Origin: Capillidium heterosporum
Taxonomy: Eukaryota; Entomophthoromycota; Entomophthoromycetes; Entomophthorales; Capillidiaceae
Assembly (NCBI GenBank): GCA_016630905.1
Contig: WBMQ01000002.1
Coordinates: 1,240,001-1,304,000, forward strand
Direction of reading: 5' to 3'
Length of the DNA stretch: 64,000 nt
Part shown: positions 11,244 to 23,693 of the stretch, piece by piece
How the letters are laid out: each line of letters opens with the position of its first letter
Position numbering within the stretch: the stretch's first letter is position 1
The notes under the pieces: generated by a model
Told to the model about the DNA's origin: nothing
Seen by the model: the letters and a program-made list of their open reading frames with translations, nothing else
Databases searched by the model: none
Made by a program: the position numbers and the translations under genes

Positions 11244-14217
11244 AGAATGCTTTCACGCCTACTTAATATTTGAATAAAATTATAAGCTTTATGGGGACTA
11301 GGATATATAGCATCACTTTTAGAGCGAGTAAACTGATGATGGTAGCTATATAGAATCCTTTTAAAGCTTTGTTTTAGCAGTATATCTGTCTTGATTGTAG
11401 CTGTAGTTAGGTGACCTCCTAACTAATGGTAGTGATAAATATGGACGTGGATGTACCAAAACTTAATATACATTAACTCATTAAATATATTGATAAATGG
11501 AAGCGATGTTGGACCTACTCTCAGTATCCCCAACCTGACATTTGACTAAAATTGGTACTAGGTGTCTGAAACAATAGCTAAAAATCCATTTATACATTAT
11601 ATATTCAATTTGTTGCGATCCTCCAGCCTAACTTGGTAAGTGAAAGGTCTCATGTAAATCTGGATTGGAACGATATAGGCGATTGAAGGCATACCTATCC
11701 CAACTCGTCGAAATATCAAAGCGGAATCCTGATCATGTTTCGATCCAACCATCCTACAACACATTTCAGTATAAATATTTAATATCACCTTTACCATCAT
11801 TCTCGAGTCTAATTGATAGTGATTTAAAAGCCACTTTATCAACATTGGCATTACCATTGCTATACAAAGCCTTAGACTTGGATTTTCAATTACAAAAACG
11901 GTACAGAAATGGATGTTCGAAGGTAATTTATTATAGTGATATGCATCTACATCGTAATATTTCTTTTGTTTGAGTTCACAACCAATTCACCTTAAATACT
12001 AATTGAAAAACTATCTAAATAAATCCGAAAAAGGAGTGTACGTTTTCGTCGACATGGCCAAAGCCTACAAAGATGATGGCAACGCCTTCATGTGTAGCAA
12101 AACCTAAGGTCTCATTCCATTGTATAGTGGTTAAAAATAAGCCAAAATTGAATCCTACCTATAGTAGTTTGGCTGGAACTTACATGGTTTAAGAACTTTA
12201 CCCCTTCTGAAAATACAATAGTATACCCGAGATGTCTTCCAACTATTATAGTTGAGACACGACTTAAAGTTTGGTTAAAGTTCGATAACATAATCACAAG
12301 CGTATATACTCCAATAGACAACTTCTTTAGGTATAAATATGTGACTCAATTGGACCTTATATAAAAAGGTTTTGCAATATAGTAGGAAGCCCATCTCAAA
12401 GCAGAACCTATTTTTTGTTGGAAAGTGAACCAACTTCCAGGTCTTTCAAAACTTAGTAAAGTTACCAGCAATGAGATGGCACCTAAACTTCGGTGATATA
12501 TCCACCATCGGGCTATTCGATACTAAATTGAGAGATTTACTAATCACTTCTTTGAAACCCAGCTAAGACTTTTGCTATATCGGTAAATCAAGCCACACTT
12601 TAGGCTAAATTGATTGCACATGTTATTATTTTTCCGATAAACATTCAATCATCCTTTTTACAGACTTTCCAAGTTTCTATAAAGTTTTCGAAATATAGCT
12701 AGAGTAACTATATTAACTTGATGTTTTTTAGCAGGTAGGAATATTAGGTACGGAAATTAATATATTGGCTGAGCTTCAGCTGATGTTATTAGAATTCGGA
12801 GCATCTACCTAAAGAATATATGAAATTACCTCTATAAACTATATTATGTCTTGGACGAATCGAAATCAAATCAATTTAATGATATTTGCAGTGGTTGGGA
12901 ATTGCCGACCTATTTCCTAATAGGTAACTAGGCTTTTCGTTTAATCATGTGGTTTTGTTATTTTTGGCACTGTGGCTTTAGCAGGCGGTAATACCTCTTG
13001 TATGGGTGATTGGCAATCGGTTGAGGGTAAATTTGCATCCGATCTTGTAGTCACATCTCGGGTACCGGATACTGGGACTTTGTAATTATAAAGTGTTGGG
13101 AATAGTCTATTATTAGTTGGCTTGAAGGATGGCTACCATGCCTTCGATTTCTTATTACTAAACTACTTTTGAATTTCAGCTAATGGCTGGAGACTAGAAC
13201 GTTAGCTACGAGTAAGACCCCTCATACCTTGGATTATATAGATCCAATTTTAGTTTAGTATAAAGGTTAGGGGTGAAACTAAGATATAAAGTTGAAATTT
13301 AGCCCCCCAATGTTAGCCAAAGCTGAATCGAATGATCGGACCTTTTTATATGATTGTAGCTAAAACCTTTAGGCTATCTGCATTATCAAGCCTACTGTTG
13401 AATGTGTTACTGAAGTTGAGTCCAGTCTAGTCTATCACATTATTTTGGGTTGGAAGGTGTCAGGTCTTAGCTCCCGTTTTAATTTCCTATTTTCTGAGCC
13501 AAAAGTGTGGTGTTCTATAGGAGGTTTTTGGAGTCTAGATGCATTGATCGCTGGTTTATTGGAAGAATTAGTATTCCTTTGGTAAGTGCTGGTAATGGAA
13601 TTCGAGTTCTTTCATCTATTTTGACATCTGCATAAGAGATTGGTATCTTCCCCAGCCACGAGAATTTGGAAAGCTTAAATGGCTATTGGTCGGTAGATTT
13701 AGCCAATAGGTTAGATGCATTAGTTTTTGTTTTAGGAAGCCATTGGTCCCAGCCATCAAAGGTTAAGGTTCTCTCAGATCCAAGTTTTAGAATCGGTTGG
13801 AACACTATAAAAGCGATAGAGTTTCTAGAAGGCATGCCCACTAAAATTAGACTTTCTAAAGTAGGCCCAACTTTGTTATAAATTTAACTCACCCTGAAGG
13901 ACACAATCTAACTTTGATTTTGAACTCGATTTCTCCTGTATAAACGAAGGATACTTGTAAATAGAATTGTAGAGAACCAACTTTAACTTGTACAGCATTT
14001 GTAAATAGATAGACAATTTCCTTCCTTACAAAATTAGCCATCTTGTAAAATAATCTACTTTCTAGGTAGCGACAACTTGTTCTTACCACTGCATATTTTG
14101 TCCACGATTGTACCTATTTTGATCTCCAACTTTTGATCAGTATAAAAGCTATTTGGCTCCAACTTATTTTAACTTTCAACTCAATTTTCAACCTTTATTA
14201 GCCAACGTTAGAGCGAT
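11244..14217. other. Long gene-poor region with coding-like fragments
   Basis: Almost 3 kb with no gene I can model. Stop-free pieces on the plus strand include 11665-11973 (the minus strand is also open there), about 12955-13085 (reading GTVALAGGNTSCMGDWQSVEG...), about 13375-13590 and 13666-13881. The last three are GC-richer than the surroundings and have ordinary amino acid composition, so they could be remains of a decayed gene or exons of an unrecognised one. They do not join cleanly by standard splice sites and I recognise no family. Confidence 0.3.
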
Positions 14218-15598
14218 ATGAGTCTGAAACAAACGACACAAGCGAAAAGTTGGCCGGCGACCGAACTACACCCCAACGTAAATCCAGGCGACCTAGTTCA
14301 AAAATACGACTACCAGTTTAGGTGGACCAACCAGCACCTCAATGGTTACCAGCTTGAACAACTACGAAAGATAGGTGACTCAACAGTTGATGATATACTA
14401 CCCCGCCTGAAACGCAAGTTGACGATGCGATTTGGGGCGGGCATTTACGATGACAGCAACTTGGAAGCATCGTTAGAGTTTGCTAGGCAAGATAAACTGA
14501 AGGGATTAACTGAAACACCCGAAGTAAAGTTCGCCAACCACGTCAACCAAATTCCCGACTGGGTCGATTTTGACCAAATTGAGCGGGGTCAGCTCGTGTT
14601 CTGGACCTACCTACCATTTATAATGTCAGTTCTACTGTACGGCAGTCTAGTAGGCGGGTTTGCCTCCAACCGTATAGTTTCGACACTAAGCTGTACCGGT
14701 TATTTAACCGATCCTAAACGGTCCTGGACCCGCATCTCCGAGACAGCGCTAATGGTATTGGATGTCATGCTAACTAACAGCCTCAAAGTAGGAGGCCGTG
14801 GCTGGAAATCGGTTTTAAACGTCCGATTCATGCATGCCAACGTTAGGAACCACGTAGGCAAACTATCCAAAAGTAGGTACGATGTCGATACTTTGGGTAT
14901 CCCCATTAACCAGGAAGATCTACTGGCCACTTCGGTTGTCTTCAGTATTGGTGTTTTAGAAGGCTTGGAACGGTTAGGTATCCAGCTTACTTTGAAGCAA
15001 AAGGCCGACTACATGTCAGTTTGGAGGTTGGTATCGTACTACATGGGCATCCACGACTTACACCACTTCGAAACAGCTGCAAGCGCCTTGACCTTACGAG
15101 AAGGCCTACTTATGCACACCCTTGACCCTAACCAACAGAGTTACGACGTTGCTATGGCCGTCATCCAAGCGTCTTCCTACAAAGCCCCTTTTTTCCGATC
15201 AGTTACTTCCTCCATAGCTACTACCCGCATGCTCCTCGGTGATGGTTGGGCCGATTCCCTAGGTTTGGCTAGCGGTAATGATAACTGGTGGATCTGGTTG
15301 GCAGCCTTCCTCATGCGCTTGTACAACCCCATCAACCGCGTCCATCTTCTTTATGTACCTTCACCTCCTAGGTGTCAAAGCTAGTGTCGAGACAGCTCAG
15401 TTTGTAGCTTACTCTACCTTGAAGCGATATTTGGAGGAGAACTCCAACTTCAAGTTCCGAAGCTTAAAACTCCTTGATCGAAGTAATACCTTCACCATGT
15501 TTTTGAATCGAAGTGACGTCCTCTTCTGGCTGGTCCTACTTTCAGTCCTACCCTTCCTCTTTGTAGTCTACCAGTTGCTCGCTACTATCTTCTTCTAG
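14218..15598 (+). CDS. MpaB/rubber-oxygenase-like ER-bound oxygenase, with an apparent +1 frame change
   Basis: Heme-type oxygenase-like protein of the MpaB/latex-clearing (DUF2236) superfamily. Fungal members such as MpaB cleave alkyl chains at the ER. The first frame (14218-15384) carries a hydrophobic segment (FWTYLPFIMSVLLYGSLVGG), RFMHANVRNHV, PINQEDLLATSVVFSIGVLEGLERLG and a YYMGIHDLHHFETA-like core, then RMLLGDGWADSLGL. The C-terminal part (FFMYLHLLGVKASVETAQ..., ending in a membrane helix VLFWLVLLSVLPFLF) is in the +1 frame. The switch lies in 15263-15384. A 97-nt GT...AG segment (15275-15371) would also restore frame, but it is GC-rich, longer than nearby introns and would delete hydrophobic, family-like sequence. 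Function in this organism is unknown. Confidence 0.75.
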
Positions 15599-15612
15599 GA
15601 TCTTGAGATCCT
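15597..15612 (+). terminator. Palindrome overlapping the stop codon, possible 3'-end hairpin
   Basis: A perfect 7-bp inverted repeat (AGGATCT, 2-nt loop, AGATCCT) starts at the stop codon of the oxygenase gene and is followed by a T-rich run. In a eukaryote this is not a classical terminator; it may be an mRNA 3' stem or chance. Confidence 0.25.
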
Positions 15613-17652
15613 TTTTATTTTTGATTTTGTCGTGTTTTGTTGTTGCCACCTAAGGTGCTGGCTTTTGTAATCTAAATTAACATAACCGAAGCGTTGTCGT
15701 CTACTTGACGTTGAAGACCTTTACGGTACTAATAAAATTTTTAATTAATGGGTCTAGTCTTTTCTTGTGTATACCTTAGCCAGCTTTTAATTTTTAGTAA
15801 AGTGGCGATTACTACCATGTCCAATCTTAAGCCGATACTTATTTGATAGTATCATTTGAAAGGAGGTGAAGTAGGAATAAAGATATCTATGGGTCGATAA
15901 ACATGTTGAACTTGATTGCCAACCTGTATTTTGAGCTACTTTATGAAGGCACGCTACCTAATTTTAATGACTAATCAATATATATATGTTAAGAGAGAAC
16001 TCTACCTTTTACATACTCCTTATATGAATGGATAGCTGAAAGCGGTAAGGCTTAGTAGCTACCTAAAGAATATCGAGCTGACCAAGAGAACTATAGGCTA
16101 TATTCTTTAATAGAATTTCACTTTAGCAAGTTTTCAGATACAGGATTTGTTCGGCGTATCCTATTTTTCGAATTAGATAGGTGTTTAAAATTAAATTTGG
16201 GAGTATACTAGGCTAGATAACGGATTGAAAATCCTTAAGGTTATAGGGTTATAGGGTTGTAGGGTTAGAAAGCAAATGTTGACATCTTATTAAGTCGCTA
16301 CTCCAAAGTAAAAGTTGGTAGATGAAAATTTCAGGGATATAGCGAAAATAAGGATGGATAATAATTTAGTCCAGAGATTACAAGGTCCAACAGCAAGAAC
16401 TTGGTATTGTAGCGTGAGCTCCTATAACAGGAGTAACATGTCAAGGCCAATCCTATATCACTTCATTCGTGGTGTTGATCCTCTATGTTTCTTATTTGTG
16501 ATATCTTCAAACAACCAAGTGTTATCATCGAATCCAACTACTCCATTGTCTCCTCGACTCTCCAGCTTCAAAACTGGAATTGCTTATAAGTGGCAAGAAC
16601 AAATGGATCAAAACCATACTTGTTAGCGTCATCTACTAGTCCCTGTTCAGGAACTATATTAGGTACCCGTTTATCTACTTTATCAGCTTTCTACTTCCTC
16701 AGATCTATAGCGTGAATGGAAGTTTTTATTGAGTTCATAAATCAAATAGTGTATACTTAGAATATCTAAACCAAAATGTAACAGAATACTAAGTGAATCA
16801 ATGAGCTTAGAACACCTTATTGATTGTTATAATGATTGATTAGCTTTTCGCTAACATATCTTTATTGTGCATTTATGACAGTATGTTTTTCTAATAAGTA
16901 TATTTCTGGGCCACTTCTTGGTATATGGATCTGGAAAAGAGTATGGCGCTATTGGTAGAAGGGAATGTAGGCGATTATATGAGTTTCGATAGCTATAAAG
17001 ATTGCTCTAAATAATGTAGTCTATTCGTAAATAAGCAAGTATCTTTAATGAAAACCTTTATTTATTAAAGCTTGAAGGATTGATATTTCATTACATGATA
17101 TATGAACCTTCATCTTTGCACTAAATTAGATAGAGGTAGAGTTGAAGATTATATAAAGTAACTTTCATATCTATTTAACAAATGATGGCAATTATATCAT
17201 ATAGAATGGTATTATATAGCTAAAAGGAAAGCTACCTACAATTAAAATACTGCTCATAAAAGATATTAGACAAAATGGGATGTAGTAATTGGAAGCGATG
17301 GCAAATGAACGGTTGGATTATATCAGTCTCTGTAACAGCTTTAGTAAAATTGAAATGTGCATTTTACATATATTTAAAATAGGCCAAAGATATAGTGAGG
17401 TTATACATTAACAATAAAAGGTTGTAAATACACTAATCATAAAATATTGACTTATCAATATACATAAAAAGAAAATAACTTAAAAATAGCTAATAACCTC
17501 GAAATAACATTGGTAAGTCTTCATCAAAACTAATGACTTAAAGGTGCTATAAAACACAAGTTCTTAAAATGAATACAACAAACACTACATTTAAAAGATA
17601 TTAAAATTTACAATTCAAACTAATATACGTTGGAAGTTTATAGAATCAAAGC
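15599..17652. other. Gene-poor region with a telomere-like tract
   Basis: AT-rich spacer between the oxygenase gene and the 3' end of the proteasome gene. An ORF at 16315-16626 (103 codons, no true ATG) has no recognisable family. A small repeat of TTATAGGG/TTGTAGGG units sits at 16241-16266. Nothing else was recognised. Confidence 0.4.
16241..16266 (+). repeat. Short telomere-like tandem repeat (TTATAGGG x2, TTGTAGGG x1)
   Basis: Three and a half 8-nt units of TT(A/G)TAGGG in a row ending GGGTTA. They resemble the TTAGGG telomere repeat with inserted bases. Too short to call an interstitial telomere with confidence. Confidence 0.4.
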
Positions 17653-18650
17653 CTAGCTAGAGGTTGTAGCCAAACCGGATCGTTTCTGAGCAGCTTCTGC
17701 TTCCTTAGCCTGCTCGACAGCTTTTACTAAAACTTCGACTTCTTCCAAATCCAAGACTCTTAGGGGCTGACCTGCCGTCATCACAGCGATTTCCAAATTG
17801 TTGGCGCCAGCCTGGACAACCTTGAAAACTTATAAATATAATTTCAAAGTTAAAAAAATACCTCCAATAGCGATTTTATAGTTAACTTGATAGCATCCTC
17901 CTCGCTAAGGTCTTCAGTGTACTGTTTTTCTAAAAACTCTCTAACAACTTTGGAACCTCGACCTACTGCATTAGCCTAGAAAGTAAAGTTAAAGGTGTAT
18001 CAAAAAAGATATGGTTGTTGGGAATTTTAAAGTTACCTTCCAAGCTGAGTAGATACCGGAAGGATCGGTCTGGTAAAGGCGTGGGGTAGAATCGGGGTCG
18101 AAACCGGCAATTAAAGTAGAAATACCGAATGGACGGCGACCACCCGACTGAGTGTATTTCTAAGTAAAAAAGGTTATAAATATTGAGCTTATAGGCTAAT
18201 AAATACCTGCTGAACCCCGGCAATATATCTAGAAATGTACTCTACGGTGACTGGGTCTTCGACGGTTAGACGATGGCTCTGACATTCCACCCTAGCCTTA
18301 TCCACCAAGACACGTGCATCGGCTGTCAAACCTGAAGCAAATATATAAATACTAATAGAAAAAAAGATAATTACCGGCAAATGCGAGACAGATGTGGTTG
18401 TCCAAAGTAGCCAATTTACGCACAGTACGAGGGTCTTGCAGTTTGAGCACAGCTTTCTTTTCAACTCCTAAAATAACTGAATCTTTACCGCGTACACCTA
18501 CCTAAATAATAAGAAAGAATTTAACACCAGTATTAAAAATAAACTTACGGCACAACTACCCTTGGATACCGCTTCCAAAGCATACTCCACTTGGAACAAG
18601 TGACCATCAGGGGAAAATACTGTTAATGCTCGATCGTAGCCACCTGACAT
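17653..18650 (-). CDS. PRE6: 20S proteasome subunit alpha-4 (Pre6/PSMA7-like)
   Basis: Alpha-ring subunit of the 20S proteasome core. It opens with [20 protein letters not shown], the alpha-subunit signature, and contains [93 protein letters not shown] and [20 protein letters not shown]. These match the alpha-4 type (human PSMA7) better than other alpha subunits. About 250 residues over six short-intron exons; the first intron after GSCA carries a GTAAGT donor. Divergent from the rhomboid gene across a 296-bp shared promoter region. Confidence 0.93.
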
Positions 18651-18946
18651 GTTAAATTGTGTTTAAAGGACTGTTGAAGGTTGTAGGTAAAATTCAATTT
18701 TGTTGGCACGATAACCTTTGTAGATTTTTGTAAAGTTGATGGGTTGGTTCCTCTTGAACTTCTACTCAGTATAAGCTTACTGCTTACGTATTATCTTCCC
18801 AAAAATTTGTTGAGTTGGAATTGAATTTCAAAATTTGGACAAATGGAACAAAGCTATTTGTAAGTTCTATTGGACAATGATTCCCTTTGGTTTAAATAAG
18901 TGCCAACCCAGCAATTCGAATTTCGTCTTTAGAAGCTGGAGAAAAG
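18651..18946. promoter_or_regulatory. Bidirectional promoter region (proteasome alpha-4 / rhomboid)
   Basis: Only 296 bp separate the two divergent start codons, so regulatory sequence must be shared. I see no clear TATA box or a proteasome-associated control element. Confidence 0.45.
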
Positions 18947-19905
18947 ATGTTTAGAGCAACAAGGATCTTGCAACACCTACCAAGGTACTCATTGTTGAAT
19001 CTCCGCTCTAAAACTTTGAATAAACTCCCGACAACTACCCTACAACCTTTCAAATCGGTATCAAGCCGCTCCTACCAAACTTATAACGCCAACCGAAGCA
19101 CCAACTTATGGCAAAAATTCAATCAAATAAATGGAGACTACATCGTGTACGGTATAATCGGTATAAACTTGAGTGTCTTTGGTTTGATCCAGTTTTTGAA
19201 GTTGGAAGAAGACCCTAGACGTTTGCAGCAAGCCAGGGAATTTATTTTACGTAACCTTTACCTCAGTAACTTTAATTTGAAGGAAGGACGACTCTACACC
19301 TTAATTACCTGTTCGTTCACTCACGAGCGGTTTGGACATCTCCTCACCAACTTAATTACTTTGTACTTCTTTGGCAGGACGGTAAATTTTTTATATTTTA
19401 TTTTATTGACTTTGGTAGATATGTGGTTACTTGGGTAACGCTCGATTTTTAGCCCTGTATCTTTCCAGTGGATTAGCTGCTTCAGTCATAAGTACGGTCT
19501 ATCACAGCTTCAACAAGAAGCCTACTCAGTACCGCAACATAACTCAAGGGGATTTGATTTCCTCCTGTGGCGTAAGTCTACCTCGTTACTACTTTGTTAA
19601 GCTTATTTTTATTTTTAAATTAGGCATCTGGTCATAACATGGGATTGTTGTCTTTCTTTGCTTTAAGATTTCCATACGAACGTATCTACCTATTATTTTT
19701 CCCATTCCCGGCCTACATTTTAGTAGGTGGGTTCATCTTATACGACCTTTACGGAACTTTTAGGCAGCAGCGAGTCTACGGTATGAACATTGGTCATGTC
19801 GCTCACCTTGGTGGTGCATTCGCTGGTGCAGCATTCTTCTTGGCTACTCGTCGACCTCCACCTACCAATAGCTTCGGTAGACCAGCTTGGAGAGGCAGGT
19901 ATTAA
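18947..19905 (+). CDS. Rhomboid intramembrane serine protease, probably mitochondrial
   Basis: Three exons (18947-19381, 19419-19571, 19624-19905) give 289 residues. The N-terminus is rich in Arg, Ser and Leu without acids, as in mitochondrial presequences (RILQHLPRYSLLNLRSK). A membrane helix is at about 66-81. The HxxxxHxxxN motif is H126-ERFG-H131-LLT-N135, the catalytic serine is S198 in CGASGHNMG, and the partner histidine is H257 in HVAHLGGAFAG. The GASG motif is created only after the second intron is removed, which supports the model. The set resembles PARL/Pcp1-type proteins, but it could be another mitochondrial rhomboid. Substrates are not predictable from sequence. Confidence 0.85.
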
Positions 19906-20540
19906 ACCTACACCCTTTAGCTAAGTAATGAGTACTATTGGAAAGTATTTTTTGTGTCTTCATTTCCACTTTTGACTAATTTCTACCTTGCATGTATGAA
20001 GGATGCAATACCTCACTTTCCTCTTTGATAACGAATACTTTAGTCCAATATAATGTTTTCATAAGTACATATTAACTTGGACACGTTTTCTTAATTATAA
20101 AAGCATTGGGCACATATCTTTGATCAATAACTCTTTAACTTAGTTTAGGCCTTTTTGAAACAATTGTATATGCTATTGAATAGCAAAACCAAGTATATTT
20201 GAAATTTTATTAAACTATTTACCGGGTCTGTAGTATTGTCTTTAATAGATATGCTAGGCTTCATGGCATAAACTCTTTCAATACTACCAATAGATGCTTA
20301 TTTTGATAATTTAGCTAAATAATCGAAAATAATATGGTACAAAGGCTTTGTTTATATATTTGGCTAATACACTTGACACTAATCCAAAGGATGTTAGTGT
20401 TTGTTGCTTTCCCAACTAGATCACTCTTATCTCATTATATGGATTTCATTGGCTGCCAAGAACTCTAGGAATTTCCTAACAAAGGATACTTGAAAATTTT
20501 CGTCTGCAACTTCAATTCCCTTCAAAAGTTTTACGAGAAT
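19906..20540. other. Intergenic spacer
   Basis: AT-rich spacer between two plus-strand genes, with no recognised element. An upstream in-frame open stretch (20490-20540) begins with TTG, not ATG, so it was not counted as coding. Confidence 0.5.
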
Positions 20541-22400
20541 ATGAGGACCTTTCCAACATGGGTAAAAGTATTGACAACTCAAAGGGTGGAACGACACAAC
20601 ATCTTAAATGAAAGTCCAATAGAGGAAAGTTCCAAGAGGATTATCAAAGAAGTTATCAAGATGATATACAACGAAGATGGGGAGCTACCACTTAATTTAC
20701 AACACAAATATGGCAAATACTACATGGAAAATGATATGTTGTCGTACAACCTCAAGCAGAAAGGAGTCTACAGCTTATGCCCTACTAAAAGTTTAACCAA
20801 GTTTTTAACTCGACTGTCAGTTATAATGCCTTCTGCTATTTCACTTGAACCCATGACCAACAAGAAAAAGATTTCACTTTTAACTAGAGATACCTGCGCT
20901 GACGATTGCTACGAAACTTTTTGCCGTTTAATAGATGAGTACAATGTAAATTTATTAGAACTTAAGAAGCAATACACCACGAAAAGTAAATTTACATTTT
21001 ACTTGATTTTTAATTAATTTATTAGGCAATAAAATGGTAAAGTTGGATTTTTCAAGTAGTTTACCACCACTATTCGAAGTATTCCCAGATAAAGTACAGT
21101 TCAACCAAAAAGTTGACGGGGTCTTTTCACCCTCCTTAGATGACCTGGTGTTCTCAGAGCAAATATATAAATTCGTCAAAGTAAGCTTTATATTGATACC
21201 GTTGTTGAATTTTAATAGGAAACAAGTGGTAGCAAAGAGTTATTAGAAGGGTTGAATGTCGTTGCAGATAAGATTATCGATGTTATCAAGAAGGGTAAGC
21301 AAACCAGTGGATTTACAGTCTATAAGAATGGGTATTTTTATTATTTAAACTAAGCTAATATCGCCTAAAGTTCGATTGTCACAGGTCTCCTTTCCAACAA
21401 AAGTGATTTGGATCTTAACATCGCCTTACCACCCAACATGGATTTTGACAAAGTAGGCAGTTGTATTCGAGCTGTGATGGCACGATTGACTTTAGCAGGA
21501 GCAAACGAGTTTACCTTAGTGCACCGAAAGAACGTGCGTGTTTCGCTAATCAAATGTGTTATCGACTCGGTTCAAGTGGATATCAGTTTTAATAATACTA
21601 CCACAGTTTACAAGACGAAGATGCTGGCTGCCTACGCCGGTCTAAGCCCCAAAGTGCACTTTCTCATGATGTTCATAAAGAATTGGGCCAACAGCCGTAG
21701 CATCAACACCAACGTAAACGGAACCATCAACACCTACTGCCACACTATATCCTTGCTCACTTTTATGCAAGGCTTAATCCCCAACCTTCAGAGGCTGTGC
21801 AAGAAGCACATGTTCTACGAACCGAAGCAGAAGAAACGTCTAAACAAGGTAAAGTTTAATAAAGGGTTTGACTTTTGTACGGAATGCGGTACCAAACTGC
21901 CGGAAGAGATGTGTGACGGTGTCAACGTCTATTTCAATGAGAACATCATCTTACAGAGTGACGACTTGATAGACCCCATCACTGTTCTTACCAACTACTT
22001 TGGGTATATGGGTTACCAATTCAACCCACTGAAGTACTCGTTATCCTTAAAAAGTGGAGGGTTAATCGAGAGGCACCACCTACATCCGATGAAAATCAGT
22101 AATGATGGTAAAGGTAACGAGCTGGACCTGGTGAAGCTTCTAGTTGTTAATGATCCGTTCGACTTGCAAGTGAATGTTGCTCTATCCGGTAGGGCGTGGG
22201 CGATCGACGGGCTCTTTTATGAGTTCCGAAGAGCTTACAAGCACTTCAAATTTAGGCAGCCGATCCAGAGTTTGATGTACGAGATAAAGGAGATAGAAAA
22301 CAAGGCTTACCTTGAGGAGGATGTATACGTTTGGTATAAATACTTTTCCGATCTCATTGATAGATCCAATGATGATACTCTACCAGAAGATGAAAACTAA
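20541..22400 (+). CDS. Cid1/TUTase-type non-canonical poly(A)/poly(U) polymerase
   Basis: RNA terminal nucleotidyltransferase that adds U or A tails to RNAs and so affects their decay. The first in-frame ATG is 20541. Four exons (20541-20985, 21026-21180, 21219-21330, 21370-22400) give about 580 residues. Splicing at 21330/21370 creates NGSIVTGLLSNKSDLDLNIA, the GS motif plus the first two catalytic aspartates (SDLDL); the third is in VQVDISFNN. The core continues with LMMFIKNWANSRSIN and YCHTISLLTFMQ. A PAP-associated region contains NPFDLQVNVALSG-like DPFDLQVNV, and the tail is acidic. An inserted Cys-containing segment (CTECGTKLPEEMC) looks like a small zinc-binding knuckle between core and PAP-associated domain; I have not seen it described. 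UTP versus ATP preference cannot be told. Confidence 0.82.
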
Positions 22401-23693
22401 ATACTTTTGCTTTTCAATAAAAGTTCTATTATTACCTATTCCTTTATATCGGTATAAAACAATTGCAAAAGTAATGGATACATTTGTTTGATATTGAAAA
22501 CATAATACTTTCTATTTTTCACATCTATAACTCCCTATATTTCGAAATACTGAAAGCTTTCTGTTTGATTTGACATATATAGTATTTTAAGAATTTTGAT
22601 AGCTTATACTCAAACAATTTATCTGTCAGCCTATAAACTGATTAGTTGAAGTATCAGCTTTCACTACTAGATGACAATCAATTTTATATTATAGGGAACC
22701 GTGATAGACCAAAAATCAAGACCTCATTGATGTTTTGATGGACAGAATAATTTTAGGCAAAGTTTTCCAAAGGGCAACGAAGCATAAAGGCATAAAGGTA
22801 TAACGATTAAATCAAGGGGTAGGAAGATCTTGTCAAAGGAGGAAAAATATGTTGATAATTGAAAAGGGAAGTTTTTATCAATAGTTTGATAGACTTGCAA
22901 ACTTAGTATTTTTCCATCATCTTGACAATCGATAGAATATATTTTACAATCAAAGCTCTAATATTTCTACCTCTAAAGAAATTTTGGATGGGGCTATAGA
23001 GATGGAAAACGGTATATCTGATAGTCTATACAAATGACAGCTGTTGTATTGAATAATAAAAATACACATTCTACTCAATATATATGTTTCCTTTGCTCTA
23101 TAAATGATTTTTAACATACAGTAGGATTACAATAAGCTATTAAATAAACCAGTCTTCTTAGCTACGTGTCCTTTAACGGCTAATAATAAAACGTATTAGT
23201 ATAAAGCTCTAACAGCAAGTAAGCTATATATATTCGCCTTATGTGTATAAAATGTATACCATTTGCTGTTTATTAGGTTTGATATTGTGATGTATATCCA
23301 TCAGTATATGGGAACCGGCAGCTCTATATCACAGGATGGGTCACAATAGAATCTATATTTAGTAGTTATCAACCTCACTAAAATAAACCTGTCGTTTTAG
23401 CAAATAGGAAAACTATGCGTAGCAGCAACTGCTAATTCAGCTGAATCTCGGTTCAATTAAAATAACCTGTAGGTATAATTGGTGAAAATTTCCACCTAAG
23501 CAATGCCCATTGGATCAAGGTTTTCTCAACGATTATAATGCAATAAACCACTGAATAAGCCTTTGAAAATACAGTATAAAGAGCCCTCAACAAAGAAAAA
23601 GTTTCCGGTTCAGTTTAGAAGTCCAAACTCCAAACCGAAATTTAGCTATACTAAGACTTAATTATATTCCAACCATATCCAAATTTTACAACA
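22401..23693. other. Intergenic spacer, nothing recognised
   Basis: About 1.3 kb of AT-rich DNA between two plus-strand genes. No tRNA, repeat or coding pattern stood out. Confidence 0.5.

Noticed and set aside
20490-20540. Longer N-terminus for the Cid1-like polymerase
   Set aside because: The open stretch begins with TTG and has no ATG; the first in-frame ATG is 20541.
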